A stretch of 34,795 nucleotides of DNA from assembly GCA_021791055.1 (NCBI GenBank), contig JAJYXI010000023.1:1-34795 (forward strand), read 5' to 3'. A program made the position numbers and the translations under genes. The stretch comes from Nitrospirota bacterium (GTDB taxonomy: Bacteria > Nitrospirota > Thermodesulfovibrionia > Thermodesulfovibrionales > Dissulfurispiraceae). Below, piece after piece: positions 7,716 to 16,119 of this stretch. A model generated the notes under the pieces. It searched no databases, was not told the DNA's origin, and was given only the letters and a program-made list of their open reading frames with translations. Position 1 is the stretch's first letter. Each line of letters starts with the position of its first letter.

Positions 7716-7882
7716 TATAGGCCATGCACGGCTCAAAGACTTTAAAAAGTGTTAGTTCAAGTGTATATAAAGAGATTATAAGTGTATTACCCAACGAGTA
7801 TCCAATGTTGTAGATGACGGATACAAGATAAATGTTAATACAAGTGCGGAGTTTAAAGTCTTTTCGCCGCACATGGCCTATA
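7716..7882. mobile_element. MITE-like element, copy 1 (167 bp)
   Basis: Terminal inverted repeats of about 32 bp (7716-7747 and 7851-7882) both begin TATAGGCCATG and both contain AAAGACTTTAAA. The interior holds a segment at 7810-7834 (GTAGATGACGGATACAAG and on) that recurs in two other elements at 26350-26519 and 26538-26705. It carries no transposase gene, so movement would need an enzyme in trans. It fills most of the 234-bp gap between rlpA and the fmdE-like gene, and its stem may also end the hslVU-rlpA transcript. Confidence 0.72.
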
Positions 7883-7930
7883 TTTTCTAAATTAGAATTG
7901 CCCAATTTGGGATAGAATATTGGAGGAGCA

Positions 7931-8521
7931 ATGAAGAGTTTCGATGATGTCGTAAAATTTCACGGCCATAGCTGCCCCGGCCTCGCATTAGGCTACAGGG
8001 TTGGAGTTGCAGCAGTAAAAGAACTGAATATGGAAAATATATCCGAGGACGAGGAAGTAGTGGCAATAGTGGAAAACGATTCATGCGCTGTGGATGCCAT
8101 TCAGGTGCTGACAGGCTGTACCTTTGGAAAGGGAAATCTCATATTTAAGGATTACGGCAAGCAGGTTTATACATTCATGAAGAGACCATCGGGAGATGCG
8201 GTAAGAATCTCTATAGACTTCACTTCGCCTGAAGAAACAGAGGAAGAAAAGGAAATGTGGAGGCGTTATTCAGAAGGAGAGCGATCCGGAGAGGTATTGA
8301 AGACCGTGCATAACAGAAAGGCAAAAAAGATGATGGCGATACTTGATGCATCCGATTCGGAGTTGCTGAAAACAACGAGATTTAAAATGCCGCTTCCTTC
8401 AGAGGCAAGGATCTATCCGAGCATACGATGCGAGATGTGCGGCGAAAAGGTGGCAGAGCCAAAGGCAAGGGTGAAGGATGGAAAGATTGTTTGCATACCG
8501 TGTTTTGAAGGGGATAAATAA
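7931..8521 (+). CDS. FmdE-family protein with C-terminal zinc-binding motif
   Basis: A 196-residue protein. Residues 1-130 match the FmdE domain (first named as the E subunit of archaeal formylmethanofuran dehydrogenase, but widespread in anaerobes without that enzyme): [14 protein letters not shown] with His and Cys metal ligands, then [24 protein letters not shown]-terminal zinc-finger-like motif follows ([10 protein letters not shown] ... CIPC). The domain is thought to bind a metal and is often linked with molybdopterin or redox enzymes, but its exact job is not known. A strong ribosome-binding site (TTGGAGGAG) precedes the ATG. The stop TAA overlaps the argB ATG by one base (TAATG). Confidence 0.85.
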   Translation: MKSFDDVVKFHGHSCPGLALGYRVGVAAVKELNMENISEDEEVVAIVENDSCAVDAIQVLTGCTFGKGNLIFKDYGKQVYTFMKRPSGDAVRISIDFTSPEETEEEKEMWRRYSEGERSGEVLKTVHNRKAKKMMAILDASDSELLKTTRFKMPLPSEARIYPSIRCEMCGEKVAEPKARVKDGKIVCIPCFEGDK

Positions 8522-9399
8522 TGAAAAAGCTTATCGAGAAGGCGAATATTCTCATTGAGGCGTTGCCGTATATCCGTAATTTTTACGGGAAGACATTTGT
8601 AATAAAATACGGCGGGGCTGCTCAGATTGAAGAGGATTTGAAGGATTCGTTTGCGCAGGATGTGGTTCTCTTGAGCTTCATCGGCATCAAGCCTGTAATA
8701 GTTCACGGCGGAGGCCCTAAAATCAGCGCAACCATGAAGAAGATGGGCAAGGAGCCCACATTCATTCACGGCCAGCGCGTAACGGATAAAGAGACAATGG
8801 ACATTGTGGAGATGGTGCTCGGAGGGCTCATCAATAAAGAGATTGTTGCATTGATAAACAGTCACGGCGGCAAGGCAGCGGGATTGAGCGGCAAGGACGG
8901 AGGTCTTATAAAGGCAAAAAAGAAGGTCATAAAAAAGTCTGCAGAGACAGGCGAAGAAGAGATTATAGATATCGGACTTGTTGGCGAGGTTGAGTCGGTT
9001 GACCCCGAGATACTGAACTCTCTTGAGAGGGACGGATTTATACCTGTAATTTCACCAATCGGTGTCGGCAAGAGCGGAGAGGCTTTTAATATCAATGCGG
9101 ATTATGTGGCATCTGCAATCGCATCAGCTTTGAAGGCTGAGAAGTTCATTCTTCTTACCGATGTTCCGGGAATAAAGGATAAAAACGATAATGTAATATC
9201 ATCTGTCAATAAAAAAGGCATTAAAAAGCTTATTGATGATGGCACTGTTTCAGGAGGAATGCTTCCGAAGGTTCAGGCATGCACCCGTGCCATTGACGGT
9301 GAAGTGAAAAAGACACACATAGTTGATGGAAGAGTCCCCCACTGTCTGCTTCTTGAGATATTTACCAAAGAGGGCATTGGGACGGAAATTGTAGGGTAG
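8521..9399 (+). CDS. argB: Acetylglutamate kinase ArgB
   Basis: A 292-residue amino-acid kinase for the second step of arginine synthesis: ATP-dependent phosphorylation of N-acetylglutamate. Motifs seen: [10 protein letters not shown] (nucleotide-binding Lys), [14 protein letters not shown] (substrate loop), [41 protein letters not shown], and a C-terminal region with [15 protein letters not shown] and TKEGIGTEI. The N-terminal segment [19 protein letters not shown] resembles that of arginine-sensitive hexameric forms, so feedback inhibition by arginine is plausible. Other arg genes are not in the window. It is translationally coupled to the fmdE-like gene. Confidence 0.95.
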   Translation: MKKLIEKANILIEALPYIRNFYGKTFVIKYGGAAQIEEDLKDSFAQDVVLLSFIGIKPVIVHGGGPKISATMKKMGKEPTFIHGQRVTDKETMDIVEMVLGGLINKEIVALINSHGGKAAGLSGKDGGLIKAKKKVIKKSAETGEEEIIDIGLVGEVESVDPEILNSLERDGFIPVISPIGVGKSGEAFNINADYVASAIASALKAEKFILLTDVPGIKDKNDNVISSVNKKGIKKLIDDGTVSGGMLPKVQACTRAIDGEVKKTHIVDGRVPHCLLLEIFTKEGIGTEIVG

Positions 9400-9405
9400 C
9401 GTTGC

Positions 9406-9453
9406 GAGAGGCAGGATATAGTCCTTTACAGAACTATATCCTGCCTCTCTTTT
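9406..9453. terminator. Strong bidirectional terminator between argB and nfo
   Basis: A perfect 17-bp stem (9406-9422 with 9433-9449) with a 10-nt loop is followed by TTTT at 9450-9453. It lies 6 bp after argB and just before the stop of the convergent nfo gene, so it should end both transcripts. Confidence 0.88.
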
Positions 9454-9456
9454 GCG

Positions 9457-10302
9457 TTATAGCAAGTTTCTAACGATTTTCAGATTTCTCGGATCGTCAT
9501 CTTCACTCTTTTTAGGCGTTTCAAGTATTAATGGAATATTTTTGAATGCAGGATGGTTTATAAATCTTCTCAATCCTTCCCTGCCAATGCCACCGTGTCC
9601 GATATGCTCATGCCTGTCAACATGGGAACTGTGGCCCTTTTTTGAATCATTGAGGTGAATGAGTTTTACATTATCCAATCCAATATATGTCCCTATTTCT
9701 TTTACAAATGCTGATAAGCCATATTCATCTGTTATGTCATATCCTGCTGCAAAGGCATGGCATGTATCGATTACCACGCCTCCTATCGGAGGACTGCCTG
9801 TCCTGTCAATAATCTCTGCAATGTCTTTTATGTGTGATGATATGTCTCCCCTCTCTCCTGCTGTATTTTCAAGGAGAAGTTTTGCCCTCCATTCTTTCTT
9901 TCTTGCAATTCTCTTAAGTGCTTCTATCGCCCTTTTTCGCCCGACTTCTTCTGAATCCTGAGAAGCACTGCCTGTATGGAGTACCACATAATCTGCATCC
10001 AGCAAGTCTGCGATATCCATTTCCTGAATTAGTAGTTCTATTGATCTTTCCAGTATGCCTTTATCCGAAGCAGCAAGGTTTATAAGATATGATGTATGAA
10101 TGAAAACAGGATTTATATCGTAGGACTTTTGCAGTTCTTTAAATTGCAGAATTGAATCCGACGGTATTCCCCTGACCAGCCACTGCCTTGGATTATGGGA
10201 AAATATCTGGACGGTGTTGCATCCCAACTCTTTTGCCCTCTCAATGGACAGATGCACACCGCCTGCTATGGATGTATGAACACCGAGCCTTCGTTTCTTC
10301 AT
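9457..10302 (-). CDS. nfo: Endonuclease IV (AP endonuclease, Nfo)
   Basis: A 281-residue zinc-dependent enzyme that cuts DNA 5' to abasic sites in base-excision repair. The family motifs are complete: RLGVHTSIAGG at the N terminus, FIHTSYLINLA, VLHTGSA, LLLENTAGERG, VIDTCHAFAAGYD, LIHLNDSKKGHSSHVDRHEHIGHG and LILETPK, which supply the three-zinc site. I set the start at the ATG at 10302 because it gives the standard N terminus; the open frame runs upstream to 10800 but that part is antisense to the ATPase genes. No Shine-Dalgarno sequence is seen. It is divergent from the ATPase operon and convergent with argB. Confidence 0.94.
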   Translation of the reverse strand: MKKRRLGVHTSIAGGVHLSIERAKELGCNTVQIFSHNPRQWLVRGIPSDSILQFKELQKSYDINPVFIHTSYLINLAASDKGILERSIELLIQEMDIADLLDADYVVLHTGSASQDSEEVGRKRAIEALKRIARKKEWRAKLLLENTAGERGDISSHIKDIAEIIDRTGSPPIGGVVIDTCHAFAAGYDITDEYGLSAFVKEIGTYIGLDNVKLIHLNDSKKGHSSHVDRHEHIGHGGIGREGLRRFINHPAFKNIPLILETPKKSEDDDPRNLKIVRNLL

Positions 10303-10342
10303 CACATTATTAGTGGTAATTATAGCACCCTGAGTCCATTTC

Positions 10343-10351
10343 TGATACAAT
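10343..10351 (+). promoter_or_regulatory. Extended -10 promoter of the V-type ATPase operon
   Basis: TGATACAAT gives a TGn-type extended -10 box with TACAAT at 10346-10351. The ATG of the first ATPase gene is at 10358, six bases later, which predicts transcription starting at or next to the start codon. No ribosome-binding site is seen. Confidence 0.5.
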
Positions 10352-10357
10352 TTGGCT

Positions 10358-10669
10358 ATGGGAAGGGACGTGCTTAATGAAGTGATAGATGTTGAACGGG
10401 ATATCAGGGAAAGGCTTTTGGCGGAAAAGAAAAAGGCCGGGGAGTGGGTCGATGAGGTTAAGAAAAAAGCAGAAAAAGATATTCTTTCAGAAGAGGAAAG
10501 AATAAAAAAGTTATTCGAGCAGGCAATAAAAGATGCGAGGCTGGATGCTGAAAAAAAGGCACACGAGATAATTGCCGATGCTGATAAAAAGGCGGAGAGG
10601 CTTGCTGCAATCAGCGACGAATTCCTGATAAAAATCATCCGGAAACATATTATCAGGATATTGCCGTAG
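10358..10669 (+). CDS. ntpF: V-type ATPase subunit H/G (peripheral stalk)
   Basis: A 103-residue, almost wholly alpha-helical protein rich in Lys, Glu and Ala (VERDIRERLLAEKKKAGEWV, KKAHEIIADADKKAERLAA), as expected for the small coiled-coil stalk subunit that pairs with subunit E. Its place as first gene of the operon matches the order known from Enterococcus hirae (ntpF first). The ATG at 10358 is preferred; a TTG at 10352 is in frame. The end of the protein is separated from subunit I by a short run of near-identical 11-bp units (ATATGCCAAAG, ATATGCCAGAG). Confidence 0.8.
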   Translation: MGRDVLNEVIDVERDIRERLLAEKKKAGEWVDEVKKKAEKDILSEEERIKKLFEQAIKDARLDAEKKAHEIIADADKKAERLAAISDEFLIKIIRKHIIRILP

Positions 10670-10693
10670 ATATGCCAAAGATATGCCAGAGAT

Positions 10694-12571
10694 ATGATAG
10701 TCAGAATGTCAAAAGTTGAGATAGCCGGGCCAAAGGGCCTTTTGCAGGATGTGCTCTCCCTGCTGCAGGAGTCGGGCATATTCCAGATAGAGCCAACCAC
10801 ACTTGGCTTTGTAGAAAAGGTGGAAGAAAGATATATAAGGCCTTTTCTGCCGGATGAGAGGTCTTTGTCAGAGAGGCTTTTTCTTGAAGACCTTAAGGCT
10901 AAGATTGGCGAACTATTTTCCTATTTGCCTTGGGTTTCTGTTAGGAAAAGCTATATCGAGCCGCGTTCCATTATTGATACTATTGCTGAAAATCTTAAAA
11001 GGCATTCAACAACCTGTAGAGGGCTTTCACAAAAAAAAGAGGCATTGCAGAAAGAATCTGATGAAATCAGCAGGTATAAGATATTTCTTGATGCGATCGA
11101 ATCCATCCTTAAAGGCATCGAGAAGTCGCCTGATATTGACTTTATAGGGCTTACCATAAAGGATATCGGCGCTGTAGAGGACTTAAAGGCACTGCTGTCA
11201 AGGCTGTTGGAAGACAGGTTTGAGTTGCTGACAGCCACGGCATCTGACGGTTCTCTCATCGGTCTGATAATAGCCGAAAAGGGGTTGTCGGAAAGAATCA
11301 GGAGATTGCTCAGCGATGAACGTATCCCTGAATTCACCTTTCCGTCTTATCTCGGCAGTCTGTCCTTTCCCGAAAAGATTGCCTTTTTGAAAGAAAGGAT
11401 TGCCGGTCTTGACTCGGAGATTAAGGCGCTAAATAAGGAACTTGAAAGGTTTGCCGCAAGGTGGATGCCTATCTACGAAAGGGTTGTGGAATGGATAGAT
11501 GAAAGGCTCTCACTTATGAGAACAACGGCATCTGTATTTGAGACAAGGATGTGTTTTTTTGTATACGGATGGATGCCGTCCGGGAATGTAAGTAAGATCA
11601 GAGGACAATTGATGTATGCCTTTGAGGGAAAGGTGGTGATCGAGGAAAAGGAGATACGCGAGGAGGAACTTGAAAGGGTGCCGATTTTTATCAAAAACCC
11701 GGCATATTTTCGGCCATTCGAATTATTTGTAAGGCTGCTTCCGCTGCCGAGATATGCATCTTACGACCCGACGCCGTTCATAGGCGTATTCTTCCCTTTA
11801 TTTTTCGGGATGATTTTAGGTGATGCCGGTTACGGAATCATACTTGCGATGTTTGCCTTGTTTTTGGCGAAAAGGTTTAAAAAAAGGAGAAATGTTCAGG
11901 ATGCCTCAAGGATACTCCTTATATCTTCGATATATACGATTTTTTTCGGGATCCTCTATGGCGAGTTTTTCGGGGAACTTCCCAAAATACTTTTCGGTAT
12001 CGAGCCTATCTGTATTGAAAGGCGGACAGCGGTTATGCCTGTCCTGTATTTTGCAGTGACTGTTGGAGTTGTTCATATAATTTTAGGATTGTTTTTAGGG
12101 GTAATCACTTCATTTAAGAAAAAGACAAAGAGGGAGGCGTTGTATAGGCTTTTGAATATTATTGTAATACTCTGCATAATGGCTTTAATTGCGGTTCTTT
12201 TCGACATTTTCCCTGACCTGCTCGCAAAGCCTGTTATTATAGCGATACTGATTCTCACACCGCTGCTGTTTTTTACAGGCGGCCTGCTTGCTCCCTTTGA
12301 ACTTCTTAAGAACATCGGCAATATAATCTCATATGCGAGGATAATGGCCATTGGACTCACGTCTGTACTTCTTGCATTTGTGGCCAATAGTTTTACTGGG
12401 ATGACAGGAAATGTTGTTGTTGGAGTTGTGGTGGCAGGACTCCTTCATCTCATAAATATAATCCTCGGGGTCTTTTCCCCTACGATTCATGCATTGAGGC
12501 TTCATTATGTGGAATTTTTCAGCAAGTTCATGGAACCCGGCGGCAGGAGATTTGAGCCGCTTAAAAAGTAA
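10694..12571 (+). CDS. ntpI: V-type ATPase subunit I (membrane stator, a-subunit)
   Basis: A 625-residue stator subunit. The first half (1-340) is soluble, with long charged helices (KKEALQKESDEISRYKIFLD, FLKERIAGLDSEIKALNKEL) that form the peripheral arm. The second half is a membrane domain of about seven helices starting with FIGVFFPLFFGMILGDAGYG and ending with HALRLHYVEFFSKFMEPGG. That last motif, with the earlier NIISYARIMAIGLTSVLLA, carries the conserved Arg and Glu that work opposite the rotor-ring carboxylate. The protein forms the ion path between stator and c-ring. Spacing to subunit K is 14 bp with a good AAAAGGAGG site. Confidence 0.93.
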   Translation: MIVRMSKVEIAGPKGLLQDVLSLLQESGIFQIEPTTLGFVEKVEERYIRPFLPDERSLSERLFLEDLKAKIGELFSYLPWVSVRKSYIEPRSIIDTIAENLKRHSTTCRGLSQKKEALQKESDEISRYKIFLDAIESILKGIEKSPDIDFIGLTIKDIGAVEDLKALLSRLLEDRFELLTATASDGSLIGLIIAEKGLSERIRRLLSDERIPEFTFPSYLGSLSFPEKIAFLKERIAGLDSEIKALNKELERFAARWMPIYERVVEWIDERLSLMRTTASVFETRMCFFVYGWMPSGNVSKIRGQLMYAFEGKVVIEEKEIREEELERVPIFIKNPAYFRPFELFVRLLPLPRYASYDPTPFIGVFFPLFFGMILGDAGYGIILAMFALFLAKRFKKRRNVQDASRILLISSIYTIFFGILYGEFFGELPKILFGIEPICIERRTAVMPVLYFAVTVGVVHIILGLFLGVITSFKKKTKREALYRLLNIIVILCIMALIAVLFDIFPDLLAKPVIIAILILTPLLFFTGGLLAPFELLKNIGNIISYARIMAIGLTSVLLAFVANSFTGMTGNVVVGVVVAGLLHLINIILGVFSPTIHALRLHYVEFFSKFMEPGGRRFEPLKK

Positions 12572-12585
12572 AAGGAGGATACACA

Positions 12586-12804
12586 ATGGAAAAGGTATTG
12601 ATAGCTTTAGCAGCAGCACTCGCAATAGGTCTTACCGCAATTGCGACTGCGTGGGCGCAGTCGAGGATCGGTTCTGCAGGCGCAGGCACGCTTGCCGAAA
12701 AACCGGAGCTTAGCGGCACGATTATTATTCTTCTTGCTATTCCGGAGACGATGGTTATTTTGGGCTTTGTAGTGGCCACGATGATATTGCTGATGATTAA
12801 GTAA
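12586..12804 (+). CDS. ntpK: V-type ATPase subunit K (c-ring proteolipid), single hairpin
   Basis: A 72-residue hydrophobic protein with two membrane helices (about 3-25 and 44-70) joined by a polar loop GSAGAGTLAEKPE. The ion-binding carboxylate is E54 in AIPETMVILGF. At 72 residues it is a one-hairpin subunit like F-type and Thermus c-subunits, not the doubled four-helix form of Enterococcus NtpK. Q25 in the first helix (AWAQSRIG) and T55 next to the carboxylate could help bind sodium, but the residue after T55 is Met, so the coupling ion cannot be decided. AAAAGGAGG precedes the start. Confidence 0.93.
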   Translation: MEKVLIALAAALAIGLTAIATAWAQSRIGSAGAGTLAEKPELSGTIIILLAIPETMVILGFVVATMILLMIK

Positions 12805-12805
12805 T

Positions 12806-13369
12806 ATGGGTTGCAAAGAGCTGATAGAAGCCCTTCGAAGGGAAGGAGATGAAAAAGCTCAGGCGATATGGCAAGAGGCTGGGGCAGAGGCCGGGAAGAT
12901 AAGGGCGGATGCCAATGAAAGGATCAAAAGGATGCAGGAGGAATACAGCCTGATGCAGGCATCGACGATTAAGGATCAGATAGAGCCTATTCTTTCAGAG
13001 GCGAAGCAAAAGGCGGATGCTGTCAGGCTTGAGGCAGAAAAGGATATGTCAGTGCGTCTTTATCATCTTGCGGCATCTATTCTCAATAATTTGCGGGATG
13101 AAGGATATCCGGATGTATTTTGTTCGCTGGTTAAGGAACTGCCTTTTTGCAAGTGGGAGATAGTGAAGGTTAATCCGCAGGATGAAAAGATTGCGAAGGA
13201 ATATTTTCCGGATGCAGAGATAATCACAGACAGCAGCATTGCCGGCGGGCTGGAAGTACAGGCAAAAGCCGGAAAGATTCGAATTTCAAACACATTCGAA
13301 AAAAGGCTTGAGAGGGCATGGATGGAGATATTGCCGGGATTGATGAGGGACATTTATGGAAATCTTTGA
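12806..13369 (+). CDS. ntpE: V-type ATPase subunit E (peripheral stalk)
   Basis: A 187-residue protein. The first 80 residues form a charged coiled coil (EGDEKAQAIWQEAGAEAGKI, ADANERIKRMQEEY) that pairs with subunit H/G. The C-terminal part has the globular head with SSIAGGLEVQAKAGKIRISN and a final helix FEKRLERAWMEILPGLM, the part that holds the top of the catalytic head. The gene starts one base after ntpK ends and overlaps ntpC by 14 bp. Confidence 0.88.
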   Translation: MGCKELIEALRREGDEKAQAIWQEAGAEAGKIRADANERIKRMQEEYSLMQASTIKDQIEPILSEAKQKADAVRLEAEKDMSVRLYHLAASILNNLRDEGYPDVFCSLVKELPFCKWEIVKVNPQDEKIAKEYFPDAEIITDSSIAGGLEVQAKAGKIRISNTFEKRLERAWMEILPGLMRDIYGNL

Positions 13370-14195
13370 GAGGATTGAAGACAGAGGCTATCCAACAGAT
13401 TATCTCCTCTCGCGGGTGAGGAGCAGAAGGGTGCTTTATAAAAATTTCATAGCCGGTGAATCACCCGTTGAGATATGGAGACACCTCTTAAAGGAATATC
13501 GGTGGATATATATCCAGATGAACGGGGCATTAAGAAATATATTTCGGCGGTTTTTTATTTATTTCGAACTCAGGACCATTTTTATGTGTCTCAGATATAA
13601 AAAAGGAGAATATGAAAAAATCGAAGAACTCTTACGCTTCAGTCTTCTTTCCGATGATATAAAGGAATTATTGATGGGAGATTCGGATATTATGACTGCA
13701 ATCGGAGGTGTAGAAGGCGCCTTTTTATCCATTTCTGATAGATTCGGAGGGCTTAAGGAGATATTCATGAAAGATGGGCTTAGAGGTTTTGAGCAGGAAT
13801 TAACGGATGTCTATTTTGAGAATACAATCGACTCGAAACCCCATCATACTATAAGGGATTTTTTTAAATATGTTATTGACTCAAGGAATATTATAGCTGT
13901 TTATAAACACATCAGATGGCAGATGCATGATTATCCGTCATTCATCAATGGAGGCAGTGTTAAAGAGGCAAGGCTCAGAAGGATATTCGAGAGGCAGGAT
14001 ATTTCAGGAATCACAACACTTGTTCAAAAACTGACCGGAATAATTACGGATGCCGGAAATATAGAGAATTCCCTGCTAAAAAGGACAACTCGTTTTTTAA
14101 GGGAAACTGCAAGAGACCCTTTGTGCATAGGGATTATACTGGAGCACCTCTGGAGATGTTATGTGGAAATAATTGAAGCGGGGACGATACATTGA
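13356..14195 (+). CDS. ntpC: V-type ATPase subunit C (central stalk socket)
   Basis: A 279-residue, mostly helical protein of the V-type C/d family that caps the rotor ring and receives the central shaft. Support comes from operon position (between E and F), from its helical make-up and from family-like blocks such as RGYPTDYLLSRVRSRR near the N terminus and a C-terminal FLRETARDPLCIGIILEHLW, where an aromatic or helical end followed by membrane-facing contacts is typical. It is somewhat shorter than the roughly 330 residues of Enterococcus NtpC. The start overlaps ntpE, and the stop overlaps the TTG start of subunit F. Confidence 0.87.
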   Translation: MEIFERIEDRGYPTDYLLSRVRSRRVLYKNFIAGESPVEIWRHLLKEYRWIYIQMNGALRNIFRRFFIYFELRTIFMCLRYKKGEYEKIEELLRFSLLSDDIKELLMGDSDIMTAIGGVEGAFLSISDRFGGLKEIFMKDGLRGFEQELTDVYFENTIDSKPHHTIRDFFKYVIDSRNIIAVYKHIRWQMHDYPSFINGGSVKEARLRRIFERQDISGITTLVQKLTGIITDAGNIENSLLKRTTRFLRETARDPLCIGIILEHLWRCYVEIIEAGTIH

Positions 14196-14509
14196 AAAGG
14201 ATAGTCTTCATAACACCGAAGGATGCAGAATACGGGTTCAGCCTTGCAGGAATAACTCAGTATGCCATTGCAGAGGAAGATGCAGAGAACACGCTAAGAA
14301 AGGCATTGGCAGAACCTGATGCAGGGGTTGTTGTGATTGATGAACGGTTGACTAAAGGCATTAACGATGAGGAAATAAGAGAGATGGAGGATAAGTGGTA
14401 TGGTGTTCTCCTTATTCTCCCTGCGCCTGAAAAGCCTGTTGTTGAAATGGAAGATTATGCTCTGAGGCTTATAAGAAGGGCGATAGGCTATCATGTGAGG
14501 CTGAGGTGA
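14192..14509 (+). CDS. ntpG: V-type ATPase subunit F (central stalk), TTG start
   Basis: A 105-residue protein with the subunit F fold: IVFITPKDAEYGFSLAGITQY (strand, loop and helix), then DAGVVVIDERLTKGI and WYGVLLILPAPEKP. It sits on the rotor shaft with subunit D and can regulate ATP hydrolysis. The start is a TTG at 14192, whose TG is shared with the ntpC stop codon (TTGA), so re-initiation after ntpC is likely; no ATG fits the family N terminus. In Enterococcus nomenclature this subunit is NtpG. Confidence 0.87.
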   Translation: MKRIVFITPKDAEYGFSLAGITQYAIAEEDAENTLRKALAEPDAGVVVIDERLTKGINDEEIREMEDKWYGVLLILPAPEKPVVEMEDYALRLIRRAIGYHVRLR

Positions 14510-16119
14510 TGACAGGAAAGATAAAAGGCATATCAGGCCCGACAGTGAGCGTTGAGATGTCAGGACTGAAACTCTATGACAGGGTTTATGTCGGTCATGC
14601 CATGCTTACCGGCGAAGTTGTGAGGCTTGAGAAGGACATGGCAGTTGTTCAGATTTATGAAGATACAAGAGGTCTTGGCATCGGCGAGCCTGTTAAAGGA
14701 GTAGGCATGCCCCTTACCGTGCGATTAGGCCCTGGACTTCTTTCAGGGATGTTTGACGGACTCCAGAGACCTTTAAAGAGATTGAAAGAAGACATGGGAC
14801 CGTTTATTACCGGAGGCAAGGAGATATACGCCATAGACTACATGAAGAATTGGAGATTCCATCCCCTTAAGAAGAGAGGCGAAGATATAAAAACCGGAGA
14901 GATACTCGGATACATCGAAGAGGGCGCATTCAAGCATTTTATACATTCAAATCACAGCGGCAGGATTAAATGGATAACAGACGGCGATTGCAGTCTGAAT
15001 GAAGCAATCGGGGAAGTGGAAGACGGCAGCATGCTTTTCGGATGCCATGAATGGCCTGTGAGGATGCCGAGGCAATATAAGAGAAAACTCTCTCCTTCAG
15101 AACCACTGATAACAGGCCAGCGCTGCATTGATTTCCTTTTCCCCATTGCAAGGGGAGGGACTGTTATCATGCCGGGTGGATTCGGCACCGGCAAAACAAT
15201 ACTTGAGCAGTCCATCGCAAAGTTCGCAGATGTGGATATAGTTGTCTATGTTGGATGCGGCGAGAGAGGAAACGAGATGGCGGAATTGATAGATGATTTT
15301 TCAAACCTCACAGACCCGTGGACAGGAAGGGGTTTGATGGAGAGGACAATCCTTGTTGTGAACACATCCAACATGCCGGTGGCAGCGAGGGAGGCATCCA
15401 TTTATACTGCTGTCACAATGGCAGAGTATTACAGGGATATGGGCTATCATGTGCTGCTCCTTGCAGACAGCCTTTCGAGATGGGCAGAGGCATCGAGGGA
15501 GATATCCTCATCTCTTGAAGAAATGCCCGGAGAAGAAGGCTATCCGACATATCTTGCTTCGAGGCTGTCAGGTTTTTTTGAAAGGGCAGGCATTGTTGAA
15601 ACATTAAGCGGTAAGGTCGGCTCTCTCAGTATGGTGCTTTCTGTATCCCCTCCCGGCGGCGACTTCACAGAGCCTGTCACACAGGCATGTTTGAGGACAG
15701 CAGGGGCATTCTTAATGCTCGATACATCCCTTGCACACAGGAGGCACTTTCCCGCAATCAATTGGTTTCAGAGCTATTCCCTCTATGCAAAAGAGATAAT
15801 CCCGAATTTCAAAGAACGGGTATCTTTACAATGGGAGGAATTAATGCATCGATGCAGAGAGATATTGCAAAGGGAAGAGGCATTGAGGGAGGTGGCCGAG
15901 ATTGTGGGGATCGAAGGGCTTCAGGATGCAGACAGGCTTTTGATGAAGGCTTCTGAGATGATAAGGTTGGAATTCCTCTGCCAGAATGCATACACAGGTG
16001 ATGCATTTTCACCACCTGAAAAAACGGTTTCAAAAATTGCGGATATCTTCAAATTTTATGACAATGCAGAAGAGAAACTTAAACAGGGAGTGCATCTTGA
16101 TGGGGTGTTGAAATCATGA
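14509..16119 (+). CDS. ntpA: V-type ATPase catalytic subunit A
   Basis: A 536-residue catalytic subunit. The N-terminal barrel starts GKIKGISGPTVSVEMSG. The P-loop is GGFGTGKT (the usual family form is GPFGSGKT), the catalytic carboxylate is in VGCGERGNEMAEL, Walker B is in YHVLLLADSLSRWAEA, and SPPGGDFTEPVTQ follows. The protein is about 50 residues shorter than most A subunits, mainly around the family-specific insert (the bulge region near residues 100-190). I prefer ATG 14509; a GTG at 14506 is in frame. It overlaps subunit B by 4 bp (ATGA). Confidence 0.95.
   Translation: MTGKIKGISGPTVSVEMSGLKLYDRVYVGHAMLTGEVVRLEKDMAVVQIYEDTRGLGIGEPVKGVGMPLTVRLGPGLLSGMFDGLQRPLKRLKEDMGPFITGGKEIYAIDYMKNWRFHPLKKRGEDIKTGEILGYIEEGAFKHFIHSNHSGRIKWITDGDCSLNEAIGEVEDGSMLFGCHEWPVRMPRQYKRKLSPSEPLITGQRCIDFLFPIARGGTVIMPGGFGTGKTILEQSIAKFADVDIVVYVGCGERGNEMAELIDDFSNLTDPWTGRGLMERTILVVNTSNMPVAAREASIYTAVTMAEYYRDMGYHVLLLADSLSRWAEASREISSSLEEMPGEEGYPTYLASRLSGFFERAGIVETLSGKVGSLSMVLSVSPPGGDFTEPVTQACLRTAGAFLMLDTSLAHRRHFPAINWFQSYSLYAKEIIPNFKERVSLQWEELMHRCREILQREEALREVAEIVGIEGLQDADRLLMKASEMIRLEFLCQNAYTGDAFSPPEKTVSKIADIFKFYDNAEEKLKQGVHLDGVLKS

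Noticed and set aside
9452-9961. Plus-strand open frames over nfo
   Set aside because: They are antisense to a complete, motif-rich endonuclease IV gene and have no recognisable product.
10303-10800. Upstream extension of the nfo reading frame on the minus strand
   Set aside because: The frame stays open for about 165 more codons, but it is antisense to the first two ATPase genes, is rich in Ser, Ala and Phe, and the endonuclease IV family begins at the chosen ATG (RLGVHTSIAGG).
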